Counted from the first letter of the stretch, positions 53,651 to 63,035 are shown. The stretch is DNA of 64,000 nt from Paraburkholderia aspalathi (GCF_900116445.1 NZ_FPBH01000005.1:248001-312000), one strand, 5' to 3'. Notes: generated by a model not told the origin, from the sequence alone. Numbers and translations: made by a program.

Positions 53651-54706
53651 ATGAAACCCTCCCAATTCGCCAAAGGCTTTCAAGCACGTCCTGATACGAC
53701 TAGCAGCGAAAAGCGAACCGCTCTCGACCGCCTGAACGCGATCGACGGTTTGGTCAAGAATGGCGCCCCAACTGGCGATGTACCGAACCGCGTCATCCAG
53801 CCTGTCCTTTCCCAGGACGTCACCGAACTCGAAGCGGCGGATATCGCTAATGAGTCGGCGGCCTACCGTGCCTGGCGGATCGAACACGCTTACCGGCCGG
53901 GCCAGGTCATCGAACTCGCGCTCAAGACGATCAAGCCGAGCCCGTTCAATCCGCGCCATTTCTATCTGAAGGCGTCGATTGCCGAGCTTGCTGTCAATCT
54001 GGCGAAGCAGGGCCAGCAGCAGGCAATTCACGTCATTCCCGATTACGACAACCCCGGCACCTACTACGTCAGCGACGGCGGTCGGCGTGTGCGGGCGCTT
54101 AAAGAAGCAAACAAGGAATCGGTGAAGGCGATCGTCATCGATCTGCCGATCGGCATCCAGAGCTATAAGCTCGGCTACGACCTCAACGTCCAGCGCGATT
54201 CGCAGACCGTGTTCGACAACGCCGTCGTCTGGAAACGCTTTCTCGACGATCGACATTTCCAGAGCCAGAAGGAGCTCGCCGAACATCTCGGACTGGACGA
54301 GTCAACCATCGCGGTCGCCCTCTCGATTGCGAAGCTACCCGAGGCGGTGATGCATGAGATGGTCGCAAGGCCTGACCGCTTTGGTTCGAACATGGCGTAT
54401 CAGGTGGGCCGCTATCACACTGCCCGCGGCGCCGACGCTACGCTGCGCCTGATCAACAAAATCCTCTCCGACGACCTGAGCACGCGACAGGTTGCGGACA
54501 TCGTCAAGGGCAGAGCAAGCGCGCAGGAAAGCACCAAGCCGGCGGGTCGGCAGCGCTATGCGCAGCGTCTGGAAATCAAGCTCGGCGGCGTCTCGGTCGG
54601 CGATCTGAAATCGTATGGAGACGATCGAATCGAACTGCGCCTGAAGGGCCTCACCCGTGAAAAGCGTGACGACATCCTTCGTCAGATTGAAAAGATGCTG
54701 AAGTAA
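53651..54706 (+). CDS. parB: ParB-type partition protein
   Basis: This 351-residue ParB has the N-terminal CTP-binding part (SPFNPRHFYLKASIAELAVN, GGRRVRAL), the helix-turn-helix (QKELAEHLGLDESTIAVALS) and a C-terminal dimer region (DDIRIEL-like, GYDDRIELRLKGL-type end). It spreads from parS and drives segregation with ParA. The GGRR box replaces the more usual GERR. It is convergent with repA, with a bidirectional terminator between. Confidence 0.94.
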   Translation: MKPSQFAKGFQARPDTTSSEKRTALDRLNAIDGLVKNGAPTGDVPNRVIQPVLSQDVTELEAADIANESAAYRAWRIEHAYRPGQVIELALKTIKPSPFNPRHFYLKASIAELAVNLAKQGQQQAIHVIPDYDNPGTYYVSDGGRRVRALKEANKESVKAIVIDLPIGIQSYKLGYDLNVQRDSQTVFDNAVVWKRFLDDRHFQSQKELAEHLGLDESTIAVALSIAKLPEAVMHEMVARPDRFGSNMAYQVGRYHTARGADATLRLINKILSDDLSTRQVADIVKGRASAQESTKPAGRQRYAQRLEIKLGGVSVGDLKSYGDDRIELRLKGLTREKRDDILRQIEKMLK

Positions 54707-54730
54707 CGAAGGAAGAGCATCAGCAGGAAA

Positions 54731-54766
54731 AGAAACGGCGGCACACGAAAGTGGCCGCCGTTTTTC
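54731..54766. terminator. bidirectional terminator between parB and repA
   Basis: AAACGGCGG and CCGCCGTTT form a 9-base stem (with an inner CAC/GTG pair), flanked by A and T runs. It ends both convergent genes. Confidence 0.85.
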
Positions 54767-54784
54767 TTGATGCGATCTTGACGA

Positions 54785-56134
54785 TTACGCCGCGCGCGAT
54801 TGGCTCAGCGTGAAGGCGAGCAGGTCGCCATCGGTGGGTTCGCCCCAGGTTTTGCGAGCCAGCCAATCGAAGAACGCCGTTTCGACGATCTTCGAATCCA
54901 GCCCACGACGACGCCAGTCGTCCCGCATATGTGTGCCGAGATCCGGCAACACGTCGTCCTCAAACGACTTCCGTGCGATCTCCCGCTCCGACTCACCTTG
55001 CTCGTCGTAAAGCTCGCGCGCTTCCTTGCGACGAACCGCCGAGTACTCGCCGAGCAGCCGCGCTTTCAGGTCGTCCGCCGGCGCAGCCACCGCGGCTTTA
55101 CCGCCGCTACCGGACGCCAGCGCCTCGACCGGCGGCGCATAGCCCTTCTTCAACGCATCCTTGAACAGAGCCGGCGCGCTACGCACAGCGGGCAAGGACG
55201 TACTGCGCATGCGTTGCTCGGTCATCTGCAGCGCCGCGCGAATCCGGTTTTCTTCGCTATCGGCGTACAGTGTTTGCGCTTCTTTCAGCGGAATGCCGAT
55301 CTTCACCATCCGGTCGACCAGGGTGCTGTCGAATACATTCGGGTGTTCGTCGAGTGCGAGCATAGGCTGTTTGCGCTCGGTCACGCGGAACTGGATCTCG
55401 GCAACCCGCCGTCCTTCCCGGTGCTCGATCAACTCGACAAAGATGTTGGTGACCGCATTTACTTCGGCGATGGCCGGGCGCAGGTAATCGCGCTTGAAGT
55501 ACTTGTACTCGCGCTTCGCCTCATCACCCGCTTCGGTGTCAGGCGTGCCCGAGAGAATAGGGCGCCACCATTCCCATGTTTCGCGCATCGTCAGATGGCT
55601 CGGGTTGGTCAGGTAGCGAACGCAAATCTCGTAAAGTGCGAGCCCCGCGCTACTGCGCAACTGGCTCTGGAACTGCAGACTCAACCGCGCATACTGAACA
55701 GGATCGAGCAGCTTCTTTTTGATCTTCGGCGCAAATGAGAACTCCACCCACACACGGCGAGTGGTGGGATCTTCAAGAATTTCCGCGTCGGCAATCAGCG
55801 TGGAAATACCCCATTTCCGACCCGGCTTCTGGCTGGACGTGCCGGTACTCCATTCGACCTGCACCGACACCATGCGCCGCAGGTGCTCTTTCACGAGCGC
55901 CGTGTCGTTCGAATCGAATGCGGAATTGGCGACGATGTCAGACAGCAAGGCCCGATACGTATCGCCGGACTCATCGGCTTGCTGAGCGACGGCAAGGAGA
56001 ACGTTGAACAGCTTGCGGGTGAGGAGCGTGATCTTGCCGCTCTTGGGCTGGATGGCGATCGCCTCAACGGCCTTGCGTAATTCGGCCGAGCTCGGGCTGA
56101 CTACATCTGTCTTCTTCGCGCGCTTCGTAGCCAT
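54785..56134 (-). CDS. repA: Rep_3-type replication initiator RepA
   Basis: This 449-residue protein has two winged-helix halves of the plasmid Rep_3 (PF01051) family, seen in KITLLTRKLFNVLLAVAQQA, SLQFQSQLRSSAGLALYEIC and YFKRDYLRPAIAEVNAVTNI. It binds iterons to open the origin. I prefer the ATG at 56134 (MATKRAKK); another in-frame ATG is at 56167, and neither has a strong ribosome-binding site. The iteron array begins about 120 bases upstream of the start, as expected for an autoregulated initiator. A C-terminal extension of about 100 residues is present. Confidence 0.93.
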   Translation of the reverse strand: MATKRAKKTDVVSPSSAELRKAVEAIAIQPKSGKITLLTRKLFNVLLAVAQQADESGDTYRALLSDIVANSAFDSNDTALVKEHLRRMVSVQVEWSTGTSSQKPGRKWGISTLIADAEILEDPTTRRVWVEFSFAPKIKKKLLDPVQYARLSLQFQSQLRSSAGLALYEICVRYLTNPSHLTMRETWEWWRPILSGTPDTEAGDEAKREYKYFKRDYLRPAIAEVNAVTNIFVELIEHREGRRVAEIQFRVTERKQPMLALDEHPNVFDSTLVDRMVKIGIPLKEAQTLYADSEENRIRAALQMTEQRMRSTSLPAVRSAPALFKDALKKGYAPPVEALASGSGGKAAVAAPADDLKARLLGEYSAVRRKEARELYDEQGESEREIARKSFEDDVLPDLGTHMRDDWRRRGLDSKIVETAFFDWLARKTWGEPTDGDLLAFTLSQSRAA

Positions 56135-56201
56135 GCGTCTGGTCGAGGAGGGATTTGGCGAGAGCATACCGGCTGTGGTGATACGCGTCTATAGCACGGG
56201 T

Positions 56202-56219
56202 CTCACCGTTCCCGGTGAA
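56202..56219. promoter_or_regulatory. candidate repA operator
   Basis: TCACC (56203-56207) and GGTGA (56214-56218) are inverted around GTTCCC, with the outer bases also near-symmetric. It reuses the iteron core CTCACC in inverted form, about 70 bases before the repA ATG. Inverted iterons are typical self-repression sites of Rep_3 initiators. Confidence 0.5.
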
Positions 56220-56253
56220 GTGAGTTTACGAGGCACAACTCACCTCGAGCAAC

Positions 56254-57698
56254 TCCCGAAAACCCTCACCTCACCCGTTTCGCGCCAGGTTCAGGGCATC
56301 CTTACAGGTCGCGGCCTCCAGAAAATTGACCCATTTCTGACCTGCCGCGAACCGGAGCTATTCGATCCCGAATCTTCTCACCTCAAAAAATTTTCGTGAA
56401 TTTTGGCTGCACGCACGTAGCGAGCGAGACGCACTCGTACTCGATCGGTGGCTTGGATGCACTTTTGCCGATTTCAGCGGATAGGGGAGGGGAGAAACCC
56501 GACAAGCGCGCCGAGCCTCCTCCCTAAGCAGGCACCACGCCGAAGCCCGCCGGCACGCATATGCGTCGATTGCGGCCATGTGGCCTTCGATGCACAGATG
56601 CACACCGCAATCGCCGCATATTTGATTGAGCAAATGGCCCGCGACCCTGGCGGCAAGACATCTGATTCACGCGGCAGTGAGATCCGAGTCGCGAGAATCT
56701 CCCCCGAAAAAGCTCACCTTAACGCTAGCTGAGCGCTTGGAACGACGCGGCCTCCAGACCTGGGGCGCTGAAAAAACACCGATAAATAGTCCCGAAGAGC
56801 CTCACCTATGAGTCCGAATCAGGCCTACGCAGCGCATGAAAAAGCCCCCCCGAAAAACCTCACCTTTGCGCAGCGCACAAAAATTATCCAATGATTTCAT
56901 TGACTTATCAGACCACTATTCACCGAGCCATGGGCACACGCTCCCGTATATCCTCACCTTTAACAGCTTTTCAGTGAAATTCGACGTTTCCGGTCGCAAC
57001 CCAAAGGGCCCCGAAAAACCTCACCTTAAGATTTTCGCAGCCCCAAAATCAGAATGACTCTGACAGCGTCAGTAGGGCTTTTCCGGCCCATTGCGGCGAC
57101 TTCAGTCCTGTATTTCCTCACCTTAGCGAAGACAAACGTCCCAAAAGGCTCCCGAAAAACCTCACCTCAGGCCCAAAACAGCTTTTTTGGCGATTCGGCT
57201 ATCGCCTCGATCCAGGTCTCCCGAATTCGCTCACCTTTCCGCAATGGGTGATCGACGACCTCATCGGCGCACCGAACCGAATTTGGGCCGAAATCAGCTT
57301 CAGCTCCCGCAAACCCTCACCTTAAGCGTCCAAATGCACAAAATTGAGGCAAAAATGACGCCTCGGCCCCGGAAAGTCTCACCTTCAGTTCGCGTTTTCT
57401 CCTGTCTTGACTCACCAATGGGGTTAACGAGGCCAAAATAAGGTCAAAAATTGGCGGCCGCGGTGGTCCCGAAAGCGCTCACCTTAAGGCCCATCGAGCT
57501 CCGCACCTACTTTTGAGTGCTGCCGGGCGATCCCGGTCGCTCAGGTCCCGCAAAATCTCACCTTTAGCGAAACCACACTTTTGGGGCAGCTCCTGAACCC
57601 GCTCACGTTCTGTCCCGGACCTGCTCACCGAGGCCCCCGAACCTCATCACTCAACACTCCCGCAAGACCTCACCACCTCTCCCGTAAAGCTTCACCTT
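56254..57698 (+). repeat. iteron array of the replication origin (about 18 copies)
   Basis: A 19-base unit close to TCCCGAAAAACCTCACCTT recurs in direct orientation. Clear copies start at 56254, 56366, 56702, 56790, 56848, 56942, 57009, 57106, 57150, 57219, 57305, 57367, 57467, 57546 and 57680; degenerate copies start at 57591, 57612 and 57658. The CTCACCTT core is the most constant part; the middle varies. Spacing from 56702 on ranges from about 20 to 100 bases. Rep_3 initiators bind such repeats. The 56390-56700 part has none. Confidence 0.9.
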
Positions 57699-58082
57699 GC
57701 CGGGCTGGAACGCCCACCTGGTAAGGGTTTGCCATGGCGTTAACGTTTTTAACATGGGTTCAAAGGTGTTTACTTTTATTACTCTCTAGACTTTCCCCGC
57801 GCGTCCTTCGGACAAGACTGCTTCACCCCCAACCGCTCCCATGACGCCCGCGTGAAACAGTGAGCGATCAAAAAGAAACTACTGAAACTTCTTTATTTAC
57901 AACAACTTATTAGCTAGTCTTCGTTTTGTTTCACGGAAAAACCAAGCTCGCTCCGATCTTGTGAGCTACCAGCAACGTCAAAACACGCCAATTGGCTAAA
58001 TAACACTCGTCCCCAACAAATACGTAGCAAACAATACGTAAATTGTTATGATTCATCCAATTCGAGCGACATCGAGGTATAC
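57699..58082. other. AT-rich stretch, candidate unwinding element
   Basis: This stretch is much richer in A/T than its surroundings, mainly at 57740-57790 and 57865-58080. It lies between the last iteron and the kfrA-like gene. Its position fits a DNA unwinding element. It also holds two half sites of the universal parS (CGTGAAACA 57851-57859, TGTTTCACG 57927-57935) and the operator-like repeats of the kfrA-like gene. I found no consensus DnaA box here. Confidence 0.5.
58019..58047. promoter_or_regulatory. operator-like repeats upstream of the kfrA-like gene
   Basis: AATACGTA occurs twice, 14 bases apart (58019-58026, 58033-58040), and AACAAT/ATTGTT form an inverted repeat around ACGTAA (58030-58047). 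This lies 36 bases before the ATG at 58083. KfrA proteins repress their own promoters through such repeats. Confidence 0.5.
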
Positions 58083-59288
58083 ATGAATCTGGACCAGGAA
58101 CGGCAAGCCATCCGTGACGAGCTTGAATCTTTGAGGGCTAGCGGAGCACGGCGGCAAGAACTATCGCTGCATGCTTGCAAACGACTTTTCTTCGATTTGG
58201 GCATTCGCCCGTCCATGGCGGCCGTCCGCGACCTGACACAAACAGGCAGCGCAAGTGACATCCCAAAGGACATCGACCACTTCTGGGAACGGATCCGAAC
58301 GGTGTCGCGCGTCAAAGTTGGCGCCGGCGCTATCCCGAAAGCATTGGAAGATCGCGCCGGAGAATTATTAGGCGCCCTTTTCGAAGAAGCCGTCGTGCAC
58401 GCCCGCTCTACCCTCGACAACGAACGCGAGGAAATTCGCGCCCAAGTCACCCTCGCCGACCAACGCGCACGGGAAGCGGAAATTCGCTGCGACGTTTCGG
58501 AAGAAGCGATCAAGCGCAGCGAACTCAGAGCTGAAGCCGCGTGGGAACGTGTTCGCGCACTCGAGACTGAGCTATCCAGCGCCACCACACATGGGACCGC
58601 TCACCAGGAAGGCTTGCAGGCCACGGTCCGTCGACTTGATGGCGAAAACGAAACGCTGCGCCAACGCCTCGATACCGAACAGGCGACGAACGCGGCGCTC
58701 CGCGACCGGATCGATGCGCTACATGTCGAATTGCGCCAAAGCACCGAGCACTATGCGCAACAGATCAAGGACGCCGTCGCCGAAGCCGAGCGCCGTGTGA
58801 AGCCAATGCTGGTCGAACTCGATTCCTTGCGCAGCATGGCGGCCACCTACCAATCGGGGGTGCGTGACGCCAGCCGCAAGGAATTCGAGTTTATTCAGCA
58901 GCTCGCTGCGGCCAAGGCGCGCGGCGATCGGCTCGACGCGCAACTGCGCGAGCAGTCGGATGAAGTGGATGTTTTGACGAAAGAAGTCGCTGCGCTGCGC
59001 GGCCAGCAGGACATCGATCCCGCCGTCGCGAACCTGTTGTGTTCGCTAGTCGAAGCCGGCAGGCTCACGACCGACGAGCTATCAGCGATCGGTACTGCGG
59101 CGGACGGCCATGTCACGTTGCCGCTGCGTTGCCCAAAATGTGAGGAAGGTGAGCCCGAGTTGTCGCAAGTGGATCACCGCTTCGAGCTGCAGTGTCCGGA
59201 ATGCGATCACTCATCAGGACCCGGCGAATCAAGGCTGGAGGCGGTTAGCCGGTTTTTGTCGAGTGGCTCGATTGCAGCGTCGGCGTGA
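58083..59288 (+). CDS. KfrA-like DNA-binding coiled-coil protein with zinc ribbon
   Basis: This 401-residue protein's N-terminal 110 residues fit the KfrA DNA-binding domain (SLHACKRLFFDLGIRPSMAA). Residues about 110-320 are a long heptad-rich coiled coil (REEIRAQVTLADQRAREAE and similar). The last 50 residues hold a CPKC...CPEC zinc ribbon (Cys350, 353, 371, 374), which is not typical of KfrA. Plasmid KfrA proteins form filaments, bind DNA and help segregation. It sits at the origin region. GAGG precedes the ATG. Confidence 0.82.
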   Translation: MNLDQERQAIRDELESLRASGARRQELSLHACKRLFFDLGIRPSMAAVRDLTQTGSASDIPKDIDHFWERIRTVSRVKVGAGAIPKALEDRAGELLGALFEEAVVHARSTLDNEREEIRAQVTLADQRAREAEIRCDVSEEAIKRSELRAEAAWERVRALETELSSATTHGTAHQEGLQATVRRLDGENETLRQRLDTEQATNAALRDRIDALHVELRQSTEHYAQQIKDAVAEAERRVKPMLVELDSLRSMAATYQSGVRDASRKEFEFIQQLAAAKARGDRLDAQLREQSDEVDVLTKEVAALRGQQDIDPAVANLLCSLVEAGRLTTDELSAIGTAADGHVTLPLRCPKCEEGEPELSQVDHRFELQCPECDHSSGPGESRLEAVSRFLSSGSIAASA

Positions 59289-59323
59289 CCCTCGGCGCAC
59301 GCGTCATAACGGATAAATCGCCA

Positions 59324-59384
59324 AAGGTGAGGAAATTCGGGACCTGATGGGTGAGTATTTTCAGGACCCGTTCACTCACCCTTT
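59324..59384. repeat. three extra iterons, two of them reversed
   Basis: 59324-59342 is the exact 19-base iteron form TCCCGAATTTCCTCACCTT on the minus strand. 59348-59366 is a degenerate reversed copy, and 59367-59384 a forward degenerate one. They lie between the kfrA-like gene and the recombinase-like gene, about 1.6 kb from the main array and mostly in the opposite orientation. They may titrate or couple RepA at a distance. Confidence 0.75.
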
Positions 59385-60443
59385 CCTCGTCAAACGCCCG
59401 TCACGCCTAGGCGCGGGCAATGGCGGAGCAGCTGGATCCGGTTTATCCACTGTTGGCGAATCCTGCTGATCCATCCACCTTTGCCATGCCCGGTACAAAC
59501 GGTTGGCAGACACGGCCTGGACAAATCCCAGCCATTGCCCGACCTGTTCCGCCTCAACTCCACTCTCGAATAGATCTGCCGCGAAGGTGTTGCGCAAAGT
59601 TTGCGGACTGGCGCGTGAGGCTCGGGACGCGGCGATGCCTGCGGCGTCGATCAACGCATCGACGCCGCGCAGCATGGTCGCCTTGTGCATTGGGCGTCCT
59701 GAAGGCGAAGCGGGAAAGACCAGATTGCCGGCCAGTTCGGAAAGGCGCCGTTCCGCAAGCCAAGCGTCGAGAACGGCCGCCGCGAAGGGTGCGAGCCGGG
59801 TACGGCGCGTCAGCATCGGATTCGAGGACTCGATTGTGACCCACGGCGATCCGACGTTCACGCAACTAACCGTAAGTGCTGCCGCTTCCCCGGTCTTGAT
59901 ACCGCCGCCGAGAAACACAGCGATCAACGCGCGGTCACGCCGCTCTCTCCAGCGCTGCGCAATGGACAAAACCGGCAACGGCGAAAACAGATGCGCAATG
60001 AGCGCTGCGCGTTCTGCATGATTGAGAAACCCGGTCGGCTCGTTATCGCGTGCATTCCGCCATGCTGCTTCGCCATCCTGAGCAATGAAGCGTGCAGGAT
60101 TGGTCGACGCGGATTCGATTTCGCGCACGTGATCCAGCACCCGTTCAATGAGCCGCAAATACCGGACACGTTGCGGTTTTCGGATCTCAAGGCCGGCCAC
60201 GAATTCGGCGATGGTTTGCGTGTCGACCGTGACCAGACTCTTTTGGCGAACCGCAAGCCAGTCGAGGAAAAGCCCCCACTGTGCTTGATAGACTTCAGCA
60301 GAAGAGCGTCTGAAATGTTGCTTGGCAAGCCACGCGTCGAACGCGATTTGCGGATCGCGGCGCCAGTCTTCCCGTTCCTGATCGAAGAGATCCGTTGACG
60401 GTGCAGGGCGTGGAACCGGGTCGGACAGATTAGGAGGCGACAT
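59376..60443 (-). CDS. tyrosine-recombinase-like protein with substituted active site
   Basis: This 355-residue protein has an N-terminal SAM-like domain (about 30-115) and a catalytic-type domain. The nucleophile Tyr317 is present (NRLYRAW), and Arg284 of box II is kept (QTLRNTF). But the first Arg is Lys183 (GIKTGEA), the box II His is Gln281 and the LGH His is Phe307 (WLGF). Normal strand exchange would be impaired. It is a fixed-type gene beside the origin rather than part of a transposon. It may be a DNA-binding or topology factor. Confidence 0.8.
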   Translation of the reverse strand: MSPPNLSDPVPRPAPSTDLFDQEREDWRRDPQIAFDAWLAKQHFRRSSAEVYQAQWGLFLDWLAVRQKSLVTVDTQTIAEFVAGLEIRKPQRVRYLRLIERVLDHVREIESASTNPARFIAQDGEAAWRNARDNEPTGFLNHAERAALIAHLFSPLPVLSIAQRWRERRDRALIAVFLGGGIKTGEAAALTVSCVNVGSPWVTIESSNPMLTRRTRLAPFAAAVLDAWLAERRLSELAGNLVFPASPSGRPMHKATMLRGVDALIDAAGIAASRASRASPQTLRNTFAADLFESGVEAEQVGQWLGFVQAVSANRLYRAWQRWMDQQDSPTVDKPDPAAPPLPAPRRDGRLTRKG

Positions 60444-60506
60444 AGGCTATTCTTCCGTTAGTTGCGCATATTGTAGGTGGCAACCGATGAAAGTACAGCG
60501 CCTGAG

Positions 60507-60905
60507 TCAGTCGCCCCACGCCCGTGCGTGCTTTAGCGGCGCGTCTTTAGAAGTGGGTTGCGCTGCGCGCCGTGCCGCCTCTTCATAGGCCGAGACGGCA
60601 AAGGCAAATACTGCAGGCAATGCCGTGGATGTACCAAAATCCACCGCCTCATCCGTTTCCGGATAAGGCAACTCGGACGGCCGTTGGAAGAGCCCGAGCA
60701 TGATCGCGTCGTGCCGGCTCGCAAACCCGAGGTCTGCCAACGCTTCGGCTTCGATTGCATGAAGCAGGCGCCACGAGAGCGGCACCTGCTGGACGATGTA
60801 GCGCGCGGCGATGTTGCGCACGATGTGTTCAAGATCGCGCGCCGCGGTTTGATAGCGCAGCGCGGCCAGAGCATGCTCGGCTTGTTCGGTGGTCAGGTCG
60901 TTCAT
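60507..60905 (-). CDS. hypothetical protein at the origin region
   Basis: This 132-residue soluble, mostly helical protein (EQAEHALAALRYQTAARDL, RHDAIMLGLFQRP) starts at 60905 with GGAG upstream; a longer frame to 60938 is less likely. There is no signal peptide. It lies 64 bases upstream of the recombinase-like gene on the same strand, so they may share a transcript. The family is not recognised. Confidence 0.65.
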   Translation of the reverse strand: MNDLTTEQAEHALAALRYQTAARDLEHIVRNIAARYIVQQVPLSWRLLHAIEAEALADLGFASRHDAIMLGLFQRPSELPYPETDEAVDFGTSTALPAVFAFAVSAYEEAARRAAQPTSKDAPLKHARAWGD

Positions 60906-61020
60906 TATCGGCTCCAGTCGACACCCTGTACTGTACAAATATACAGTGTCTCGCGCAACCTCGGCCGAACGGACAATTCAGTCCAATTCAGACATCAACC
61001 TGCAACGGTGCGCCTACCCC

Positions 61021-61647
61021 TCAGCCGTGAATCACCACTAGCAATGCTTTCGCCTCGCCCTTTCCGGCGTTGCGGATTGCGTGCGGCTCGTCGGCGACAT
61101 AGCGCGCGGTGTCCGCGGCCTTGAGCCGCTTCGTCGCGCCCGCCGCCTCGATCTCTATCGATCCCTGCAGCACCGTCAAATGCTCACGCGTGCCGGGTTC
61201 GTGCGCGTTCGACACCAGCGCCCCACCCGGCTGCAACGTCAACTCGTACCACTCGAACTTGCCGGCCAATTCGATCGGACCCCAGACTCGCAACTGATAC
61301 TTGGCCTCGTGCCCGCTCAAAGTCGGGATGTCGTGCGGACCGGAGACGGCAATCGCCTCCGGCGCCTTCTGCGGCGCGAACAGTGAATCGAGACTGACGC
61401 CGAGGGCGTTCGTCAGACGCCACGCGACCGCGATCGTCGGATTGGCCTTGTCGCGCTCGATTTCCGAGAGCATCGATTTCGACACGCCGGCCGCGCGCGA
61501 CAGGTCGTCGAGCGTCATGCGCCGTTCGGCGCGCAGACGCTGAATCTGCTCGCCGACGCGAGGCGGCGCAGCGATCGCCGGGACCGGACTCGCGCCTGAA
61601 ATGGGTGCCGCGTTGGCTGCTGCGCGGCGGATTCCCGAACTTGCCAT
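61021..61647 (-). CDS. XRE-cupin transcriptional regulator
   Basis: This 208-residue protein has an N-terminal XRE helix-turn-helix (about 35-90: GEQIQRLRAERRMTLDDLSR, AAGVSKSMLSEIERDKANPT) and a C-terminal cupin (about 120-208: GGALVSNAHEPGTREHLTVL). It is divergent from kbl-tdh and is the natural candidate regulator of threonine catabolism, with the cupin sensing a metabolite. The family usually represses or activates neighbouring catabolic genes. Confidence 0.9.
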   Translation of the reverse strand: MASSGIRRAAANAAPISGASPVPAIAAPPRVGEQIQRLRAERRMTLDDLSRAAGVSKSMLSEIERDKANPTIAVAWRLTNALGVSLDSLFAPQKAPEAIAVSGPHDIPTLSGHEAKYQLRVWGPIELAGKFEWYELTLQPGGALVSNAHEPGTREHLTVLQGSIEIEAAGATKRLKAADTARYVADEPHAIRNAGKGEAKALLVVIHG

Positions 61648-61822
61648 TTACTGACCTATCGTTTAGAGTTGTTCGACATACCGGATTTTAGTTCGGAAAA
61701 ACGAAAATATCCGATAAAACTGACAACCGACTATAACAGCCCGCCTCGACGTCGAACATGCCGCAAGTGCCGGACATGTGCTGGACATGTCGGGGTGCAC
61801 CACCCTTTCAGGAGTCTGGTTC

Positions 61823-63022
61823 ATGCGTGACCTTTACCTCGCCCATCTGCGCGGCACACTCGAGCAGATCCGCGCCGACGGTTTTTACAAGAACGAGCGC
61901 GTGATCGCCAGCCCCCAGTCGGCTGACGTGCGTCTTGCGAACGGCACGGAAGTGCTGAATTTCTGCGCGAACAACTATCTTGGTCTGGCCAACGACGAAC
62001 GCCTGATCGAGGCCGCGAAACAAGGCCTGGATAACGACGGCTTCGGCATGGCGTCGGTGCGCTTCATTTGCGGCACGCAAACAGTGCACAAGGATCTCGA
62101 AAAAGCGTTGGCCGCATTTCTGCAAACTGACGACTGCATTCTCTACTCCAGCTGTTTTGATGCGAACGGCGGTCTGTTCGAAACCTTGCTCGACGACAAC
62201 GACGCCATCATCAGCGACGAGTTGAACCACGCGAGCATCATCGACGGTGTGCGGCTGTCGAAGGCGAAGCGCTTTCGCTACAAGAACAATGACCTCGTGG
62301 ATCTCGAAGCCAGGCTGAAAGAAGCGGATGCCGCCGGCGCACGCTTCAAGCTGATCGCTACCGACGGCGTCTTCTCGATGGACGGCATCATCGCCGACCT
62401 CGCAGGCATTTGCGATCTCGCCGACCGCTACGGCGCACTCGTGATGGTCGACGATTCGCACGCGGTCGGTTTCGTCGGCGAACATGGGCGCGGCACGCCG
62501 GAACATTGCGGTGTGCTGTCGCGCGTCGACATCATTACCGGCACACTTGGTAAGGCATTGGGCGGCGCATCGGGCGGCTACGTTGCAGCGCGCCAGGAAG
62601 TCATCGATTTGCTGCGTCAACGCTCGCGTCCCTATCTGTTCTCCAACACGCTGACACCGAGCATCGCCGCCGCTTCGCTGAAAGTACTCGAATTGCTCGC
62701 CAGTGACGAAGGCGCGCAACTGCGTGCGCGCGTCCGCGAAAACGGCGCGCATTTCCGCCGCGCGATGAGCGCGCTCGGCTTCACGCTCGTGCCCGGCGAA
62801 CACCCGATCATTCCGGTCATGCTGGGCGACGCGCAACTCGCATCGAACATGGCCGACGCGTTGTTGAAGGAAGGCGTATACGTGATCGGCTTCTCGTTCC
62901 CCGTGGTGCCCAAAGGCCGCGCACGCATTCGCACGCAAATGAGCGCCGCGCACACGCCGGAACAAATCGATCGAGCTGTCGACGCATTTGCGCGCGTCGG
63001 CCGTCAACTCGGTGTCATCTGA
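61823..63022 (+). CDS. kbl: glycine C-acetyltransferase (2-amino-3-ketobutyrate CoA ligase)
   Basis: This 399-residue PLP enzyme of the alpha-oxoamine synthase family has [13 protein letters not shown], the Asp region [20 protein letters not shown] and the PLP Lys in [16 protein letters not shown]. It cleaves 2-amino-3-ketobutyrate with CoA to glycine and acetyl-CoA, the step after threonine dehydrogenase. The ATG at 61823 has AGGAG upstream; a longer frame to 61778 is rejected. tdh follows after 13 bases. Confidence 0.96.
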   Translation: MRDLYLAHLRGTLEQIRADGFYKNERVIASPQSADVRLANGTEVLNFCANNYLGLANDERLIEAAKQGLDNDGFGMASVRFICGTQTVHKDLEKALAAFLQTDDCILYSSCFDANGGLFETLLDDNDAIISDELNHASIIDGVRLSKAKRFRYKNNDLVDLEARLKEADAAGARFKLIATDGVFSMDGIIADLAGICDLADRYGALVMVDDSHAVGFVGEHGRGTPEHCGVLSRVDIITGTLGKALGGASGGYVAARQEVIDLLRQRSRPYLFSNTLTPSIAAASLKVLELLASDEGAQLRARVRENGAHFRRAMSALGFTLVPGEHPIIPVMLGDAQLASNMADALLKEGVYVIGFSFPVVPKGRARIRTQMSAAHTPEQIDRAVDAFARVGRQLGVI

Positions 63023-63035
63023 AGCGGAGGCGCAT

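Noticed and set aside
56884..56898. TTATCCAAT in the iteron region as a DnaA box
   Set aside because: Two mismatches to the consensus, and no second box nearby.
59442..59450. TTATCCACT, one mismatch from a DnaA box
   Set aside because: It is single, lies inside a coding sequence and has no neighbouring boxes.
59376..60443. Recombinase-like gene as evidence of an integrated mobile element
   Set aside because: There is no tRNA target, direct-repeat end, transfer gene or composition change nearby, and the active site is substituted. An origin-associated role fits better.
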